Of a stretch of 62,160 nt of DNA, positions 1 to 7,022 are shown piece by piece. This stretch comes from Gordonia sp. (in: high G+C Gram-positive bacteria). GTDB taxonomy: Bacteria; Actinomycetota; Actinomycetes; Mycobacteriales; Mycobacteriaceae. Below the pieces are notes generated by a model, which had not been told where the DNA came from, searched no databases, and saw nothing but the letters and a program-made list of their open reading frames with translations. Every line of letters begins with the position of its first letter. Position 1 is the first letter of the stretch. Made by a program: the position numbers and the translations under genes. Location: NCBI RefSeq assembly GCF_012515855.1, contig NZ_JAAYXO010000204.1, positions 1-62,160 on the forward strand, in the 5' to 3' direction.

Positions 1-482
1 AAACCAACTGCCAGCGATGACGGCTACACGAAACCGGTCCCTGCCCTTTCGTCCTGAGGGCAGGTTTCGGAGCCTGCCTCAGCTGGTTTGGACTCGAGAC
101 AAAGTGATACGAGTGGTTACCAGTACATCTAAGTTGGCAGGTCTCGATGTGCATCACGCTGATCGATCGATTGCGAATCGCCATCAGGGCTTCGTTAGAC
201 CGTGGTCGCGGTTGGTTGTTCACCCGGAGTCTACGTGCACTGACCGTCGCACCTCGTAGGGTTGCCTGCGCCTCGGTTGGTGTTGTGCGGGTTTGATGCT
301 GAGGTTATCGTTTCGACTTCTTCCGTAGGTGTCGCATCGATTCCGGCGCACGTATCGCACAATCTCCCCGGCGTCACTTTATCGTCACTGTGACGAAGTG
401 TCGGTCCCCGAGCGGCGTTGGTCACGCCTCTGCTCGAGTTCCGGTCTACGAGCGTGGGGTCCCTGGGCGTGATCGACCGGCG
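1..482. other. Non-coding stretch, no gene recognised
   Basis: I found no convincing gene here. Short open frames on both strands lack recognisable protein character and good ribosome-binding sites. Two structures stand out: a bulged hairpin at 54-82 (CTGAGGGCAGG against CCTGCCTCAG) and a perfect 13-bp palindrome at 383-395. The stretch lies downstream of a frameshifted membrane-protein gene on the minus strand, so part of it may be decayed coding sequence. Confidence 0.5.
383..395. promoter_or_regulatory. 13-bp palindrome, possible operator
   Basis: CGTCACTGTGACG is a perfect dyad around one central base. It is flanked by CACTT upstream and AAGTG downstream, so the symmetry continues after a 3-base interruption. 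A CGTCACT half-site also occurs 11 bases upstream. This shape suits a dimeric repressor, but no adjacent intact gene identifies the regulator. A decayed hairpin is the alternative. Confidence 0.3.
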
Positions 483-1228
483 TCACCGGCTGTAGTCGTC
501 GTTCAGCAGCCGTCGCTGGTGCCAGCGTCGACTGTAGGTGCCTTCTCGGACCACGTTCTCGTCGTCGAAGATTGGAGCCGAGAGCGCCTGCGATGGTTCC
601 CATCGACGCCGAGAACCACCCGAGGTGCAGATAGTCGGCGATCGTGACAGGGTGGCCGAGTTGGTCCGCCAGGTAGGTCGGCTCCACGACCGTTCCGCTG
701 AGTATCGTCATCCCGGCGAACAGTATGAGATGCAGGAGTGTGGTCGCCGAGCACACCGTGACCACGGTGGACGCATTGTCTAGGGCGCCGCTCGACGGGG
801 CGCACTGACTCCCGAGGCAGCGGTTCGGATGTCGGCGGCAGGTCGGCGAGGATCAGGTCGCCGAGTAGCCGTCGGATTCTCACGGTTTTGCGCAGCCATC
901 CGTACGCGGGTACGAAGACCACGATGGCTGGCTCCTCGCCGGACAGCTGATAGCGGACCGGCGTGGCGTCTCGGTAGTGGGTCAGGTCGGACAGGTAAAC
1001 CAGCCAGCGCCATTGATTGCTGTGCAGTACCTCCCGCTTCTCGGCCATCAACGGAATGTCGCCGCCCGCGGTGATCGGCAACGATTCCTCCCGCACATCC
1101 ACCGTCCAGTGCTGCCCGGTACGGGTCGTCAGGTCAGCCGACAACTCGTCGGCGACCGCCGCTGCTACTTGGCGCGGAACACCGGGATCGGCCAGCAGAC
1201 CGACGGTCGCCGAACCGTCAACCGTCAC
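483..1228 (-). pseudogene. Frameshifted small membrane protein, actinobacterial family
   Basis: Three reading frames must be joined to rebuild one protein of about 248 residues. The first frame (GTG at 1228) gives a soluble N-terminal part with LLADPG near residue 11 and PAYGWLRKTVRIR in its second half. Protein character then moves to a second frame at about 780-830, which encodes a hydrophobic membrane span (TLLHLILFAGMTIL) followed by DYLHLGWF. Near 556-566 it moves to a third frame (FDDENVVREGTYSRRW), ending with TGA at 483-485. The family is known to me as conserved actinobacterial membrane proteins of unproven function. The GTG overlaps the stop of the preceding small gene, so the two were translationally coupled. 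Two sequencing errors are an alternative to true decay. Confidence 0.6.
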
Positions 1229-1458
1229 TGATGATCGAGCACGTCCTGAACGGACGTCTCGTGCTCAATCGGCAGGATCGACTGTGCGATGTCCGAGCGC
1301 GGGACGGGGACCTTGGTGCCGTCGCGGTCGAGCTGAACCTCGATGAAATCGACGGGGAACCGTCGGATGGCCGAGACCACGGCATCGGCCGTATCTCCCG
1401 AAGGCAGCCGGCAGCGGACATGCGTCCCCGGGGTGATGTCCATATCTGCTGAGTGCAT
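1225..1458 (-). CDS. Small conserved hypothetical protein, 77 aa
   Basis: This is an acidic soluble 77-residue protein of unknown function, with no signal peptide or membrane span. GGAGG lies 7 bases before the ATG, which supports the start. Its stop overlaps the GTG of the frameshifted membrane gene (GTGA). An excellent GTTT-N16-GGGTA promoter begins about 55 bases upstream, so it is probably the first gene of a SigF-class transcript. I do not recognise the family; the spacing and promoter are the best evidence that it is real. Confidence 0.7.
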   Translation of the reverse strand: MHSADMDITPGTHVRCRLPSGDTADAVVSAIRRFPVDFIEVQLDRDGTKVPVPRSDIAQSILPIEHETSVQDVLDHQ

Positions 1459-1513
1459 CGCAGTACCTCCATGATTGAGATCGGCGTCCGACGAACGCGG
1501 GCCACTCCTTGAC

Positions 1514-1538
1514 TACCCGCGAGCACGGATCGCCAAAC
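1514..1538 (-). promoter_or_regulatory. SigF/SigB-type promoter
   Basis: Read on the minus strand this is GGTTT followed by 16 bases and GGGTA, the pattern known for SigF in mycobacteria and SigB in Bacillus. It lies about 55 bases upstream of the 77-aa gene start and points toward it. The pairing with a SigF-class gene 2 kb away makes a chance match unlikely. Confidence 0.75.
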
Positions 1539-1566
1539 CTCGTTCGATGAGCGACGTGCGTTGACG

Positions 1567-1998
1567 TTACGAACCGGCGGACCCGGCCTTGCTGGTCGCG
1601 TTCTTGTTCGCAGCCCTGATCGCGTCGATCAGCTCGGACTTACGCATCCGCGAGCGGCCGGTGATCTCCAATCGGCGGGCGACGTCGAGAAGATGCTCCT
1701 TGGTCGCATTGGCATTTACCCCGTCCGCGCTCTCGCCAGAGGGATGCGGGCCTCCCCTTTTGGCTCGGGAATCGGACGGTCCGCGGTGGGCCTTCTCCTC
1801 CCAATGGTCCCCGACCTTCTCGTAAGAGTGTTTGAGGGCGCTGTAGGCGACCTTGTGTGCGCGTTCCTCGGATCCGTACTCCTCGAGCGCACTGTCATGA
1901 GCCTCGGCGAAGGTGCGTTGCGCCTTGGCCAGCGATCGGCCGATCGTATCGGGAAGTTCAGATTTACGAGGTCGACCTGATTTGTCGGTCTTGGGCAT
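1567..1998 (-). CDS. ChaB domain protein with C-terminal Rho-N-like motif
   Basis: This protein has 143 residues. Residues of about 14-70 form a ChaB domain (LPDTIGRSLAKAQRTF, then HDSALEEYGSEERAHKVAYS and W-E-K). After a low-complexity linker, residues of about 100-130 form a Rho N-terminal-like helical segment (ATKEHLLDVARRLEITGRS, then RKSELIDAIR). ChaB was named for a supposed role in cation transport regulation, but in actinobacteria such proteins are found among general-stress genes and their role is unproven; the Rho-N motif suggests nucleic-acid contact. The ATG at 1998 follows AAAGGAG at good spacing, so a longer upstream start was rejected. It lies 62 bases downstream of the stress SDR on the same strand and is probably cotranscribed. 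Confidence 0.85.
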   Translation of the reverse strand: MPKTDKSGRPRKSELPDTIGRSLAKAQRTFAEAHDSALEEYGSEERAHKVAYSALKHSYEKVGDHWEEKAHRGPSDSRAKRGGPHPSGESADGVNANATKEHLLDVARRLEITGRSRMRKSELIDAIRAANKNATSKAGSAGS

Positions 1999-2060
1999 GA
2001 CGCTTCTCCTTTCTCGCGGCCCGCTCGGTGAGCGCGGCCGGTGCGACGGCGAGTTGCTGG

Positions 2061-2939
2061 TCAACCGGGCAACGTCTCACCTCCGGTGGGAGCGAGCACC
2101 TCTCCGGTGTAGTACGACGACAGGCGATCGGCCGCGAAGAAGACGAACGACGGGGCGACCTCGTCGGGTTGTGCGGGTCGGCCGTAGGGGGCCTGAGCGC
2201 CGAAGCCCTCCACTTCGTCCTCGGAGAACGTCGCCGGGATCAGGGGCGTCCACACCGGACCCGGAGCCACGCAGTTCACACGAATCCGTCGCTCCATCAG
2301 GGCTTGGGCGAACGAGAAGGTCAGCGCGTGCACAGCCCCCTTGGTCGCCGAGTAGTCGATGAGTTTCTTGTTGCCGCGCAGACCGTTAACAGAGCCGGTG
2401 TTGACGACCGACCCGCCGGGAGTGAGGTGCTCGAGCCCGGCCTTCGTCGTATGAAAAACAGCAGAGGAGTTGACTGCGAACGTGCGCTCCCATTGCTCGG
2501 CGCTCAACTCGGCGAGGTCGTCCACCGGCACCTGCGTCGCGGCATTGTTGACCAGAATGTCGATCCCGCCGAAGCGGTCGACGGTCTTCTCGACGATACG
2601 GCGGCATTCGGCGGGATCGGCAAGGTCGGCGCGGATGCAGAGGGCCCGTCGCCCCTCCGATTCGATCAGGTCGACCGTATGGGCGGCATCGTCGTCCTCG
2701 GAGAGATAGGCGATCGCGACGTCGGCGCCTTCCTTCGCGAACGCTGCGGCGACCGCCCGCCCGATCCCGGAATCGCCGCCGGTGATCAGCGCTCGTCGTC
2801 CCTCCAACAGGCCGCTCCCGACCCAATCGCGCATCTCATCGTCGGGACGCGGGGCCATCTGGTCCGTCGCTCCCGGGTAGGGCGCACTTTGACGCGGGGC
2901 GCCGCCTGCGAGCTTGTCATGTTCGGTGTCCATGCCCAT
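2061..2939 (-). CDS. Stress-type short-chain dehydrogenase (YdaD/YhdF-like)
   Basis: This NAD(P)-dependent SDR has about 292 residues. The dinucleotide motif TGGDSGIG is near residue 53, NNAAT is in the central strand, the catalytic Ser is in NTGSVNG, and YSATKG supplies the Tyr and Lys. The N-terminal extension (QSAPYPGATDQMAP) and the C-terminal GEVLAPTGG are typical of the SDR branch that includes the general-stress proteins YdaD/YhdF of Bacillus and YghA of E. coli. The natural substrate is unknown. The start is uncertain between ATG 2939 and ATG 2933, because neither has a strong ribosome site. A perfect 30-bp palindrome at 2998-3027 separates it from the csbD-like gene. I found no well-spaced SigF promoter directly upstream, unlike several neighbours. 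Confidence 0.88.
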   Translation of the reverse strand: MGMDTEHDKLAGGAPRQSAPYPGATDQMAPRPDDEMRDWVGSGLLEGRRALITGGDSGIGRAVAAAFAKEGADVAIAYLSEDDDAAHTVDLIESEGRRALCIRADLADPAECRRIVEKTVDRFGGIDILVNNAATQVPVDDLAELSAEQWERTFAVNSSAVFHTTKAGLEHLTPGGSVVNTGSVNGLRGNKKLIDYSATKGAVHALTFSFAQALMERRIRVNCVAPGPVWTPLIPATFSEDEVEGFGAQAPYGRPAQPDEVAPSFVFFAADRLSSYYTGEVLAPTGGETLPG

Positions 2940-2997
2940 AGGGTGCCCACTACCCCGCTCACTGAAACACATCGAGCGGCCCGTGCGCACGTTGAAC

Positions 2998-3027
2998 GGC
3001 CCGTCACTCAGATCTGAGTGACGGGCC
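2998..3027. terminator. Perfect 30-bp palindrome, likely terminator
   Basis: Two 15-base arms, GGCCCGTCACTCAGA and its exact complement, meet with no spacer. The element sits 15 bases beyond the stop of the csbD-like gene and before the SDR start, as expected for the end of the csbD transcript. No U-tract follows, which is common for actinobacterial terminators. An operator role is possible because the dyad lacks a loop. Confidence 0.6.
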
Positions 3028-3042
3028 CGTCCCTGTACCGGA

Positions 3043-3252
3043 TCAGTGTCCGGTCAGTTTCTCCTTGACCGTCTCGACGCCCTCCTTGACCTTGTCTGCA
3101 GCCTCGGAGACCTTCTGCTTCGCGGTGGCTACGCCCTGGTCGGCCTGCCCCTCGTTCTTCAGTTCGTCGTCGTTGGTCGCTGCACCGGCGGCCTCCTTGG
3201 CCCGCCCCTTCAGTTCCTCGGCCTTGTTCTGTGCGCTGTCGGAAGAGCTCAC
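3043..3252 (-). CDS. CsbD family general-stress protein
   Basis: This is a 69-residue hydrophilic, Lys/Glu/Ala-rich protein with the CsbD pattern: AEELKGRAKEAAG near the N terminus, then DDELKNEGQADQ, then a heptad-like KVSEAADKVKEGVETVKEKL. CsbD proteins are small, partly disordered stress proteins controlled by SigB in Bacillus; no biochemical activity is established. A GTTT-N15-GGGTA promoter lies about 115 bases upstream and a palindromic terminator lies just downstream, so the gene appears monocistronic. A GGAGGAA-type ribosome site precedes the ATG. Confidence 0.9.
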   Translation of the reverse strand: MSSSDSAQNKAEELKGRAKEAAGAATNDDELKNEGQADQGVATAKQKVSEAADKVKEGVETVKEKLTGH

Positions 3253-3593
3253 GATTCCTCCTTCGGATGGGTTGGTACTTGTTGGAGCGTCAGCACGGGT
3301 CCCCTGCTCGCACCTGCGTCGTCACGCAGCGCGTGGCAGTGCTTCGGTGCGTGTCCCATCAACGGAGTACCCGGTACCGACGCAACGAAACGTCCGGTGG
3401 TCACACAACGAGCTCGAGGAACTTCTGCTCGCAGTGTCGTTTTGGGGGTAGCCTGTGGTCACTCGGTTCAACCAACAGCCGAGTTCGACGCCTTGAGGAC
3501 GCGTATGCGTCAGGGCCTTCACATCTCCGCACAGTCCGGCTGCGCCACGTGCGTTGCTGCTTCCGTGCGGATGGCAGTCGAAGGAGCTCTCGA
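3253..3593. other. Divergent intergenic region of the stress sigma factor
   Basis: This 341-base gap between the csbD-like gene and the sigma factor gene contains the SigF-type promoter for csbD. No convincing promoter was found for the sigma factor: a GGGTA at 3446-3450 has no GTTT at proper spacing. Short open frames here lack coding character. Confidence 0.5.
3368..3391 (-). promoter_or_regulatory. SigF/SigB-type promoter of the csbD-like gene
   Basis: The minus strand reads GTTT, 15 bases, GGGTA, an exact match to the SigB/SigF core pattern. It points at the csbD-like gene with a leader of about 110 bases. CsbD genes are classic members of this regulon, so sequence and context agree. Confidence 0.78.
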
Positions 3594-4355
3594 ATGAAGG
3601 ACAACGAATACGGCTTTGTGGGCGATCTCCTCGCCGAGCGTGCCGAACTGGCTGACGACGACTCCGTGCGGCGGGACGCGCTGCGCGACGAGGCGATCAT
3701 CGCGTGTCTACCGCTGGCTCAGCACATCGCTCAACGCTATGGAGGGAGAGGTGAGACCTACGACGACCTACTGCAGGTCGCACGTCTGGGACTCGTGCAC
3801 GCGGTCGACCGGTTCGATCCGTCGCTAGGCACGGACTTCCTGTCGTTTGCCGTCCCGACCGTCACGGGTGAGGTGCGCCGACACTTCCGTGACCGAACGA
3901 CCACGGTGCGGACGCCACGCCGCGCGAAAGAGTTGGCGCTGCGGCTCGGCGACGCAGAGGAACAACTGGCGCAACGCCTGGGTCGGTCGCCTACAAGGGA
4001 CGAACTCGCCAGTGATCTAGGCGTGGAGGTCTCCGCAATCGACCGGGCGCGGCTGGTCACAGCGGCGTCGGTGACCATTCCACTGGATGCTCCGGCCCGC
4101 GGCCACGAAGGCACGCCGACAGTCGATCTACTGGGTCAGGAAGACGCCGGGTTCGACTTGGTCGAGGACACCCACGCACTGAAACCCGCACTCGCGACGC
4201 TGCGCGCCCGCGAACGACGCATTCTGAAGCTGCGGTTCTACGAGGATCTCTCGCAGAGCGCTATCGCGCAGCGCACCGGACTGTCTCAGATGCATGTGTC
4301 GCGCCTGCTTCGGCAGTCGATCACTCATCTGCGGTGCCAACTGGTCCCGGCCTGA
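3594..4355 (+). CDS. RNA polymerase sigma factor, SigB/SigF/SigG family
   Basis: This 253-residue group 3 sigma factor has region 2 at about residues 40-100 (LAQHIAQRYGGRGETYDDLLQ, then VGLVHAVDRFDP-like LGLVHAVDRFDP and FAVPTVTGEVRRHFRD), region 3 at about 110-180, and a region 4 helix-turn-helix at about 205-245 (LSQSAIAQRTGLSQ, then HVSRLLRQS). The length suits the SigF class. AAGGAG lies 7 bases before the ATG. Unlike sigF of Mycobacterium tuberculosis, no anti-sigma factor gene (RsbW/UsfX type) or antagonist is adjacent, so control must come from elsewhere. The surrounding SigF-type promoters make this factor the obvious candidate to read them. A paralogue elsewhere in the genome could share the job. 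Confidence 0.93.
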   Translation: MKDNEYGFVGDLLAERAELADDDSVRRDALRDEAIIACLPLAQHIAQRYGGRGETYDDLLQVARLGLVHAVDRFDPSLGTDFLSFAVPTVTGEVRRHFRDRTTTVRTPRRAKELALRLGDAEEQLAQRLGRSPTRDELASDLGVEVSAIDRARLVTAASVTIPLDAPARGHEGTPTVDLLGQEDAGFDLVEDTHALKPALATLRARERRILKLRFYEDLSQSAIAQRTGLSQMHVSRLLRQSITHLRCQLVPA

Positions 4356-4360
4356 TTCGG

Positions 4361-4415
4361 GCCGATGCGAGACGGCGGTCGAACGGAGTTCTTCGGTCGA
4401 CCGCCGTCGATCGGC
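4361..4415. terminator. Bidirectional terminator between sigma factor and Dps genes
   Basis: A 12-bp stem (GACGGCGGTCGA, 4371-4382, with TCGACCGCCGTC, 4397-4408) encloses a 14-base loop. A second outer pair, GCCGAT and ATCGGC, extends it. The element sits between the convergent 3' ends of the sigma factor and Dps genes, so it can serve both. Confidence 0.65.
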
Positions 4416-4444
4416 ACCGACGAGCCGAGGTCGCGGTTCCGGAT

Positions 4445-4981
4445 TCAGCGGACCGCTGCTGCGGCCCCCTCCTCGGTGGACTCGGAGGCGTGCGGGACAC
4501 GCCCTCGGGGGTCCTCGAGATGCGCCCGCATGAACCACTGGAACTGTTCGAGGTCGCCGGTTTGGCCGATCAAGATGTCCTCCGAGACCGGGTCGATCTT
4601 GCCTGCGGTGTCGATCGCCGCGCGGTGGGAGGCGATCACGCCGTCGTACACCACGTCGAGCGCAGCGAGATGGGCGTCCACCGTGTCACGCCCCAGGCTG
4701 TAGTCATCCCATGTTCGGTCCCGCTCGATGGCGGACGGCGTCCCGGACGGGGCGCCGCCGAGTGCGGCGATGCGTTCGGCCAGTACGTCGGCGAAACCGC
4801 GCACCGTCTCCACCTGCGGGTCGATCATCTGATGGACCCCGATGAAATTGGGTCCGACGACATTCCAATGGACGTGTTTGAGCGTCAGGTGAAGATCGTT
4901 CAGTGCGCTGAGCCGAACCTGTAGGAGTTCGATCAACCGGTCGGCGTCGTGCTGTCCGATGATGGTCCTATGCGTGGGCAT
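4445..4981 (-). CDS. Dps/MrgA-family ferritin-like DNA-binding stress protein
   Basis: This 178-residue Dps-family protein uses peroxide to oxidise ferrous iron at a subunit-interface ferroxidase site and stores it in a 12-subunit shell. The motif KHVHWNVVGPNF gives His38; His50, Asp65 and Glu69 (ADVLAERIAALGG) complete the ligand set expected from Listeria Dps. The N terminus is short and not rich in Lys, so direct DNA binding is doubtful; the C-terminal tail is Glu/Ala-rich. AAGGAG precedes ATG 4981. It is the last gene of a likely three-gene unit (5774 to 4445) whose promoter is the SigF-type site at 5859-5882. Confidence 0.92.
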   Translation of the reverse strand: MPTHRTIIGQHDADRLIELLQVRLSALNDLHLTLKHVHWNVVGPNFIGVHQMIDPQVETVRGFADVLAERIAALGGAPSGTPSAIERDRTWDDYSLGRDTVDAHLAALDVVYDGVIASHRAAIDTAGKIDPVSEDILIGQTGDLEQFQWFMRAHLEDPRGRVPHASESTEEGAAAAVR

Positions 4982-5068
4982 GCTTGTCTCCTTCACGAGA
5001 ACGAATGGGTGCGGCACACGTGTCGCATCTGTCGATGAGGCGGTGAGAATCCGATGCGGCGATCGGAA

Positions 5069-5341
5069 TCAGGGCTCCCGAGGCGTGAGATATGACGGCG
5101 ACGGGGCGACGACCGCCCCGTGCGACGCATCGTCGCCGGTGCTGGAATCCGACATTCCTCCTGGATTCGGATCGGCGCTGACCGCCGGGGTCAACTTGCC
5201 CGGATCGGTGTGGAAGGTGACATCGCCGGTGTCGGTGTCGACTCGTGCCGTGAGTGGTACGGAGAGGATCTCTCCGCCCGCGAGCAAGACCGTCATCTGC
5301 GACTGATCGATGGCTATCTCACTCGAATCGATATGTGCCAT
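5069..5341 (-). CDS. Small hypothetical protein, 90 aa
   Basis: I do not recognise this 90-residue soluble protein. The first half is beta-like (MTVLLAGGEILSVPL, then DTDTGDVTFH); the second half is Pro/Ser/Asp-rich and probably disordered. GGAGG lies 5 bases before the ATG. It sits between a two-span membrane protein (58-base gap) and the Dps gene (87-base gap) on one strand, so it is probably part of the same stress transcript. Confidence 0.65.
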   Translation of the reverse strand: MAHIDSSEIAIDQSQMTVLLAGGEILSVPLTARVDTDTGDVTFHTDPGKLTPAVSADPNPGGMSDSSTGDDASHGAVVAPSPSYLTPREP

Positions 5342-5399
5342 GAATGCCTCCTGCGGCGTTGGTGTTCTAGACGGAGTCAGTCGGGCGTTCGCCGGTGCG

Positions 5400-5774
5400 T
5401 TATCGCGAAACGTCTGGGCGGCCGTGATGCTCCCGTTGGTAGGTCACCGCCTCCTCCTTAGTCACTTCGGGGATGAGCGGGTCGTGCTGAGGGCGGTCGC
5501 GGGCTGGATGCCGCGCCAACGCGACCCGAACGGTCGCGATGAATCCGATGCCGATCACGCCGCACACGATGGTCGCGACGATCCATGGCGTCAGGGCCGT
5601 GTCGAAGGCGGCCGCGGCCAAGGTGACGCCGACCAAGGCGATAGCTGCCAGTAGGAATCCGTAGCCGACCAGGCCGGCGACCTTAAGCGGGCGCAGGCTG
5701 CGCTCCGGGGCGTGTGCGTGGCTCGGGTCGCGGGGCGTCGGGCCGTCGACCCCGGGCGTGTGGTGGGCCGTCAT
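5400..5774 (-). CDS. Two-span membrane protein, 124 aa
   Basis: This small protein has two adjacent hydrophobic helices (about residues 33-55 and 62-84: VGYGFLLAAIALVGVTLAA and TPWIVATIVCGVIGIGFIA) between a Pro/His-rich N terminus and a charged C terminus ending EEAVTYQREHHGRP. No enzyme motif is seen. The ATG at 5774 follows GGGAG; a longer start is unlikely. A GTTT-N15-GGGTA promoter lies about 85 bases upstream, so it probably leads a stress-induced operon with the 90-aa gene and Dps. Its function is unknown. Confidence 0.75.
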   Translation of the reverse strand: MTAHHTPGVDGPTPRDPSHAHAPERSLRPLKVAGLVGYGFLLAAIALVGVTLAAAAFDTALTPWIVATIVCGVIGIGFIATVRVALARHPARDRPQHDPLIPEVTKEEAVTYQREHHGRPDVSR

Positions 5775-5858
5775 GACACTGTGCTCCCTTCTGCTCCGTT
5801 GGTTGGGTCGGCGAAAGACCGACCCGACTGGATGCGTCTGCATCCGCAACCACTCGGG

Positions 5859-5882
5859 TACCCGGCGGGACTGTGGTGAAAC
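5859..5882 (-). promoter_or_regulatory. SigF/SigB-type promoter of the membrane protein-Dps unit
   Basis: The minus strand reads GTTT, 15 bases, GGGTA. It lies in the gap behind the CDGSH gene and about 85 bases upstream of the 124-aa membrane protein, the first gene of the run that ends with Dps. Dps genes are often under SigB/SigF-type control. Confidence 0.75.
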
Positions 5883-5916
5883 ATGCGCTGGTCAACGATG
5901 CTGGCGGCGACCGCAG

Positions 5917-6123
5917 TCAGTCGCGGCGCCGCCGCAGGAGTCGACGATGGCTGGCGTCGCACAGCGGAGGCGTACCGCTGAATCCGCACGCGCAGATCGC
6001 CACCTGAAACCGATCGCAGTGGAGGGTTGTTCCGTCCGGTCGTTCAACGTCCACGGGACCCTCCACCAGGATCGGCCCTTTGGCGACCAGGCGCACACGT
6101 CGCGCCGCGTGCTCAGCACTCAT
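5917..6123 (-). CDS. CDGSH-type iron-sulfur protein
   Basis: This 68-residue protein carries the 2Fe-2S CDGSH signature: Cys44, Cys46, Cys55 and His59 in CACGFSGTPPLCDASH, the standard three-Cys one-His ligand set. CDGSH proteins pass electrons or clusters; no specific partner is known for the short actinobacterial type. The C terminus is a run of Arg. Its ATG lies 10 bases inside the end of the methyltransferase gene, so the two are translationally coupled. This neighbourhood, with a divergent heme-oxygenase-fold diiron protein, recurs in actinobacteria as far as I recall. Confidence 0.9.
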   Translation of the reverse strand: MSAEHAARRVRLVAKGPILVEGPVDVERPDGTTLHCDRFQVAICACGFSGTPPLCDASHRRLLRRRRD

Positions 6124-6835
6124 GACGATCACTTCCGTCACCGGCAGTGGTTCGGTCGGCCCGCGTGACAACGATGGATTCGAGGTCGGTTGTCGGATCG
6201 AGGAGACCGACGTCGACGAGCTCGTTTCGGCGCGACCGCAGGACCGGGCCGAAAGCGATGGAGCGCTTGCGAACAAGATTCGTCCGCAAGCCGGCCGCGC
6301 GCAGCGCCATGATCGTTTGGTGCACGCCGGCGAGTTCGGACTGCACAACGAAGGCGGTACCCCGGTCGGCGAGCAGTCCGGGGATCAGTGCGCACACCAC
6401 GTCGAGGACGGCACGCCCGTCCGGGCCGGCATTCCACGCGTGGTGTGGCCCGGGAGCCGACAGCTCTGTCCCCGGTGGTGTCGGGACATACGGCGGGTTG
6501 CAGGTGATGAGATCGAAGGTCTCACCCGTGACGTCGGCGAGATCGGCGCAGACGACGTCCACAGCGACTCCGGCAGCGACGGCCGCTCGACGAGTCGCGG
6601 CAGTCGCCCGCGGGCAGGAATCGACGGCTGTGACCGCGGCTCCACCCAGCGCCGCGCTCACCGCAACCGCACCGGAACCGGAGCAGAGATCCAGCGCCCG
6701 CGCACCACGCAGGTCGATGTCCCGGAGGGCGTCGATCAGCAGCGCGGTGTCGTCCTGCGGCTCGTAGACCCGCCCGATACGGTTCTCGTCGACGGGACCG
6801 GCGGACCGGCGTGGGGCCAGTGCGGACTTCTTCAT
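6113..6835 (-). CDS. HemK2/MTQ2-like SAM-dependent methyltransferase
   Basis: This class I methyltransferase has 240 residues. The SAM-binding motif is DLCSGSGAV (about residues 49-57), the acidic end of strand 2 is VDSCPRA, and the catalytic NPPY motif is Asn113-Tyr116. NPPY marks N5-glutamine or amino-group methyltransferases of the HemK/PrmC/MTQ2 group. It lacks the N-terminal helical domain of true PrmC, so release factors are not the assured substrate. GGAGG lies 7 bases before the ATG. It overlaps the CDGSH gene downstream and is divergent from the diiron protein gene. Confidence 0.85.
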   Translation of the reverse strand: MKKSALAPRRSAGPVDENRIGRVYEPQDDTALLIDALRDIDLRGARALDLCSGSGAVAVSAALGGAAVTAVDSCPRATAATRRAAVAAGVAVDVVCADLADVTGETFDLITCNPPYVPTPPGTELSAPGPHHAWNAGPDGRAVLDVVCALIPGLLADRGTAFVVQSELAGVHQTIMALRAAGLRTNLVRKRSIAFGPVLRSRRNELVDVGLLDPTTDLESIVVTRADRTTAGDGSDRHEC

Positions 6836-6968
6836 ACAGGGACCTCCTGCCGTCGGTGCGAGACGGCCACGTCAGTGCGCCCCACATGTCGTGCCGTTTC
6901 GGGTACCCCAACGAGCACGTATTCAATCCTCGGGGTCGCCGGCCGCACGAGGGCCTGTCACGCCGCAT

Positions 6969-6993
6969 GTTTGCGTTGCTGCGGCGAGGGGTA
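6969..6993 (+). promoter_or_regulatory. SigF/SigB-type promoter of the diiron protein gene
   Basis: GTTT at 6969, 16 bases, then GGGTA at 6989-6993 match the SigB/SigF pattern. The GTG start of the diiron protein lies 30 bases further on, so the leader is short. Confidence 0.75.
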
Positions 6994-7022
6994 CTCGTCG
7001 ATCAGACGTGAGGAAAGGCCAG

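Noticed and set aside
17..425. Small open frames at the left edge as genes
   Set aside because: They overlap each other on both strands, lack ribosome sites and have no protein-like composition.
2951..2968. TACCC and AAAC before the stress SDR as a minus-strand SigF promoter
   Set aside because: The spacer is 9 bases, far from the 15-16 of the other sites.
3446..3450. GGGTA upstream of the sigma factor gene as an autoregulatory SigF promoter
   Set aside because: No GTTT lies 15-17 bases upstream; the only GTTT is 3 bases away.
6904..6930. GGGTA-like element upstream of the methyltransferase gene
   Set aside because: The matching upstream element reads ATTGA rather than GTTT, so the pair is too weak.
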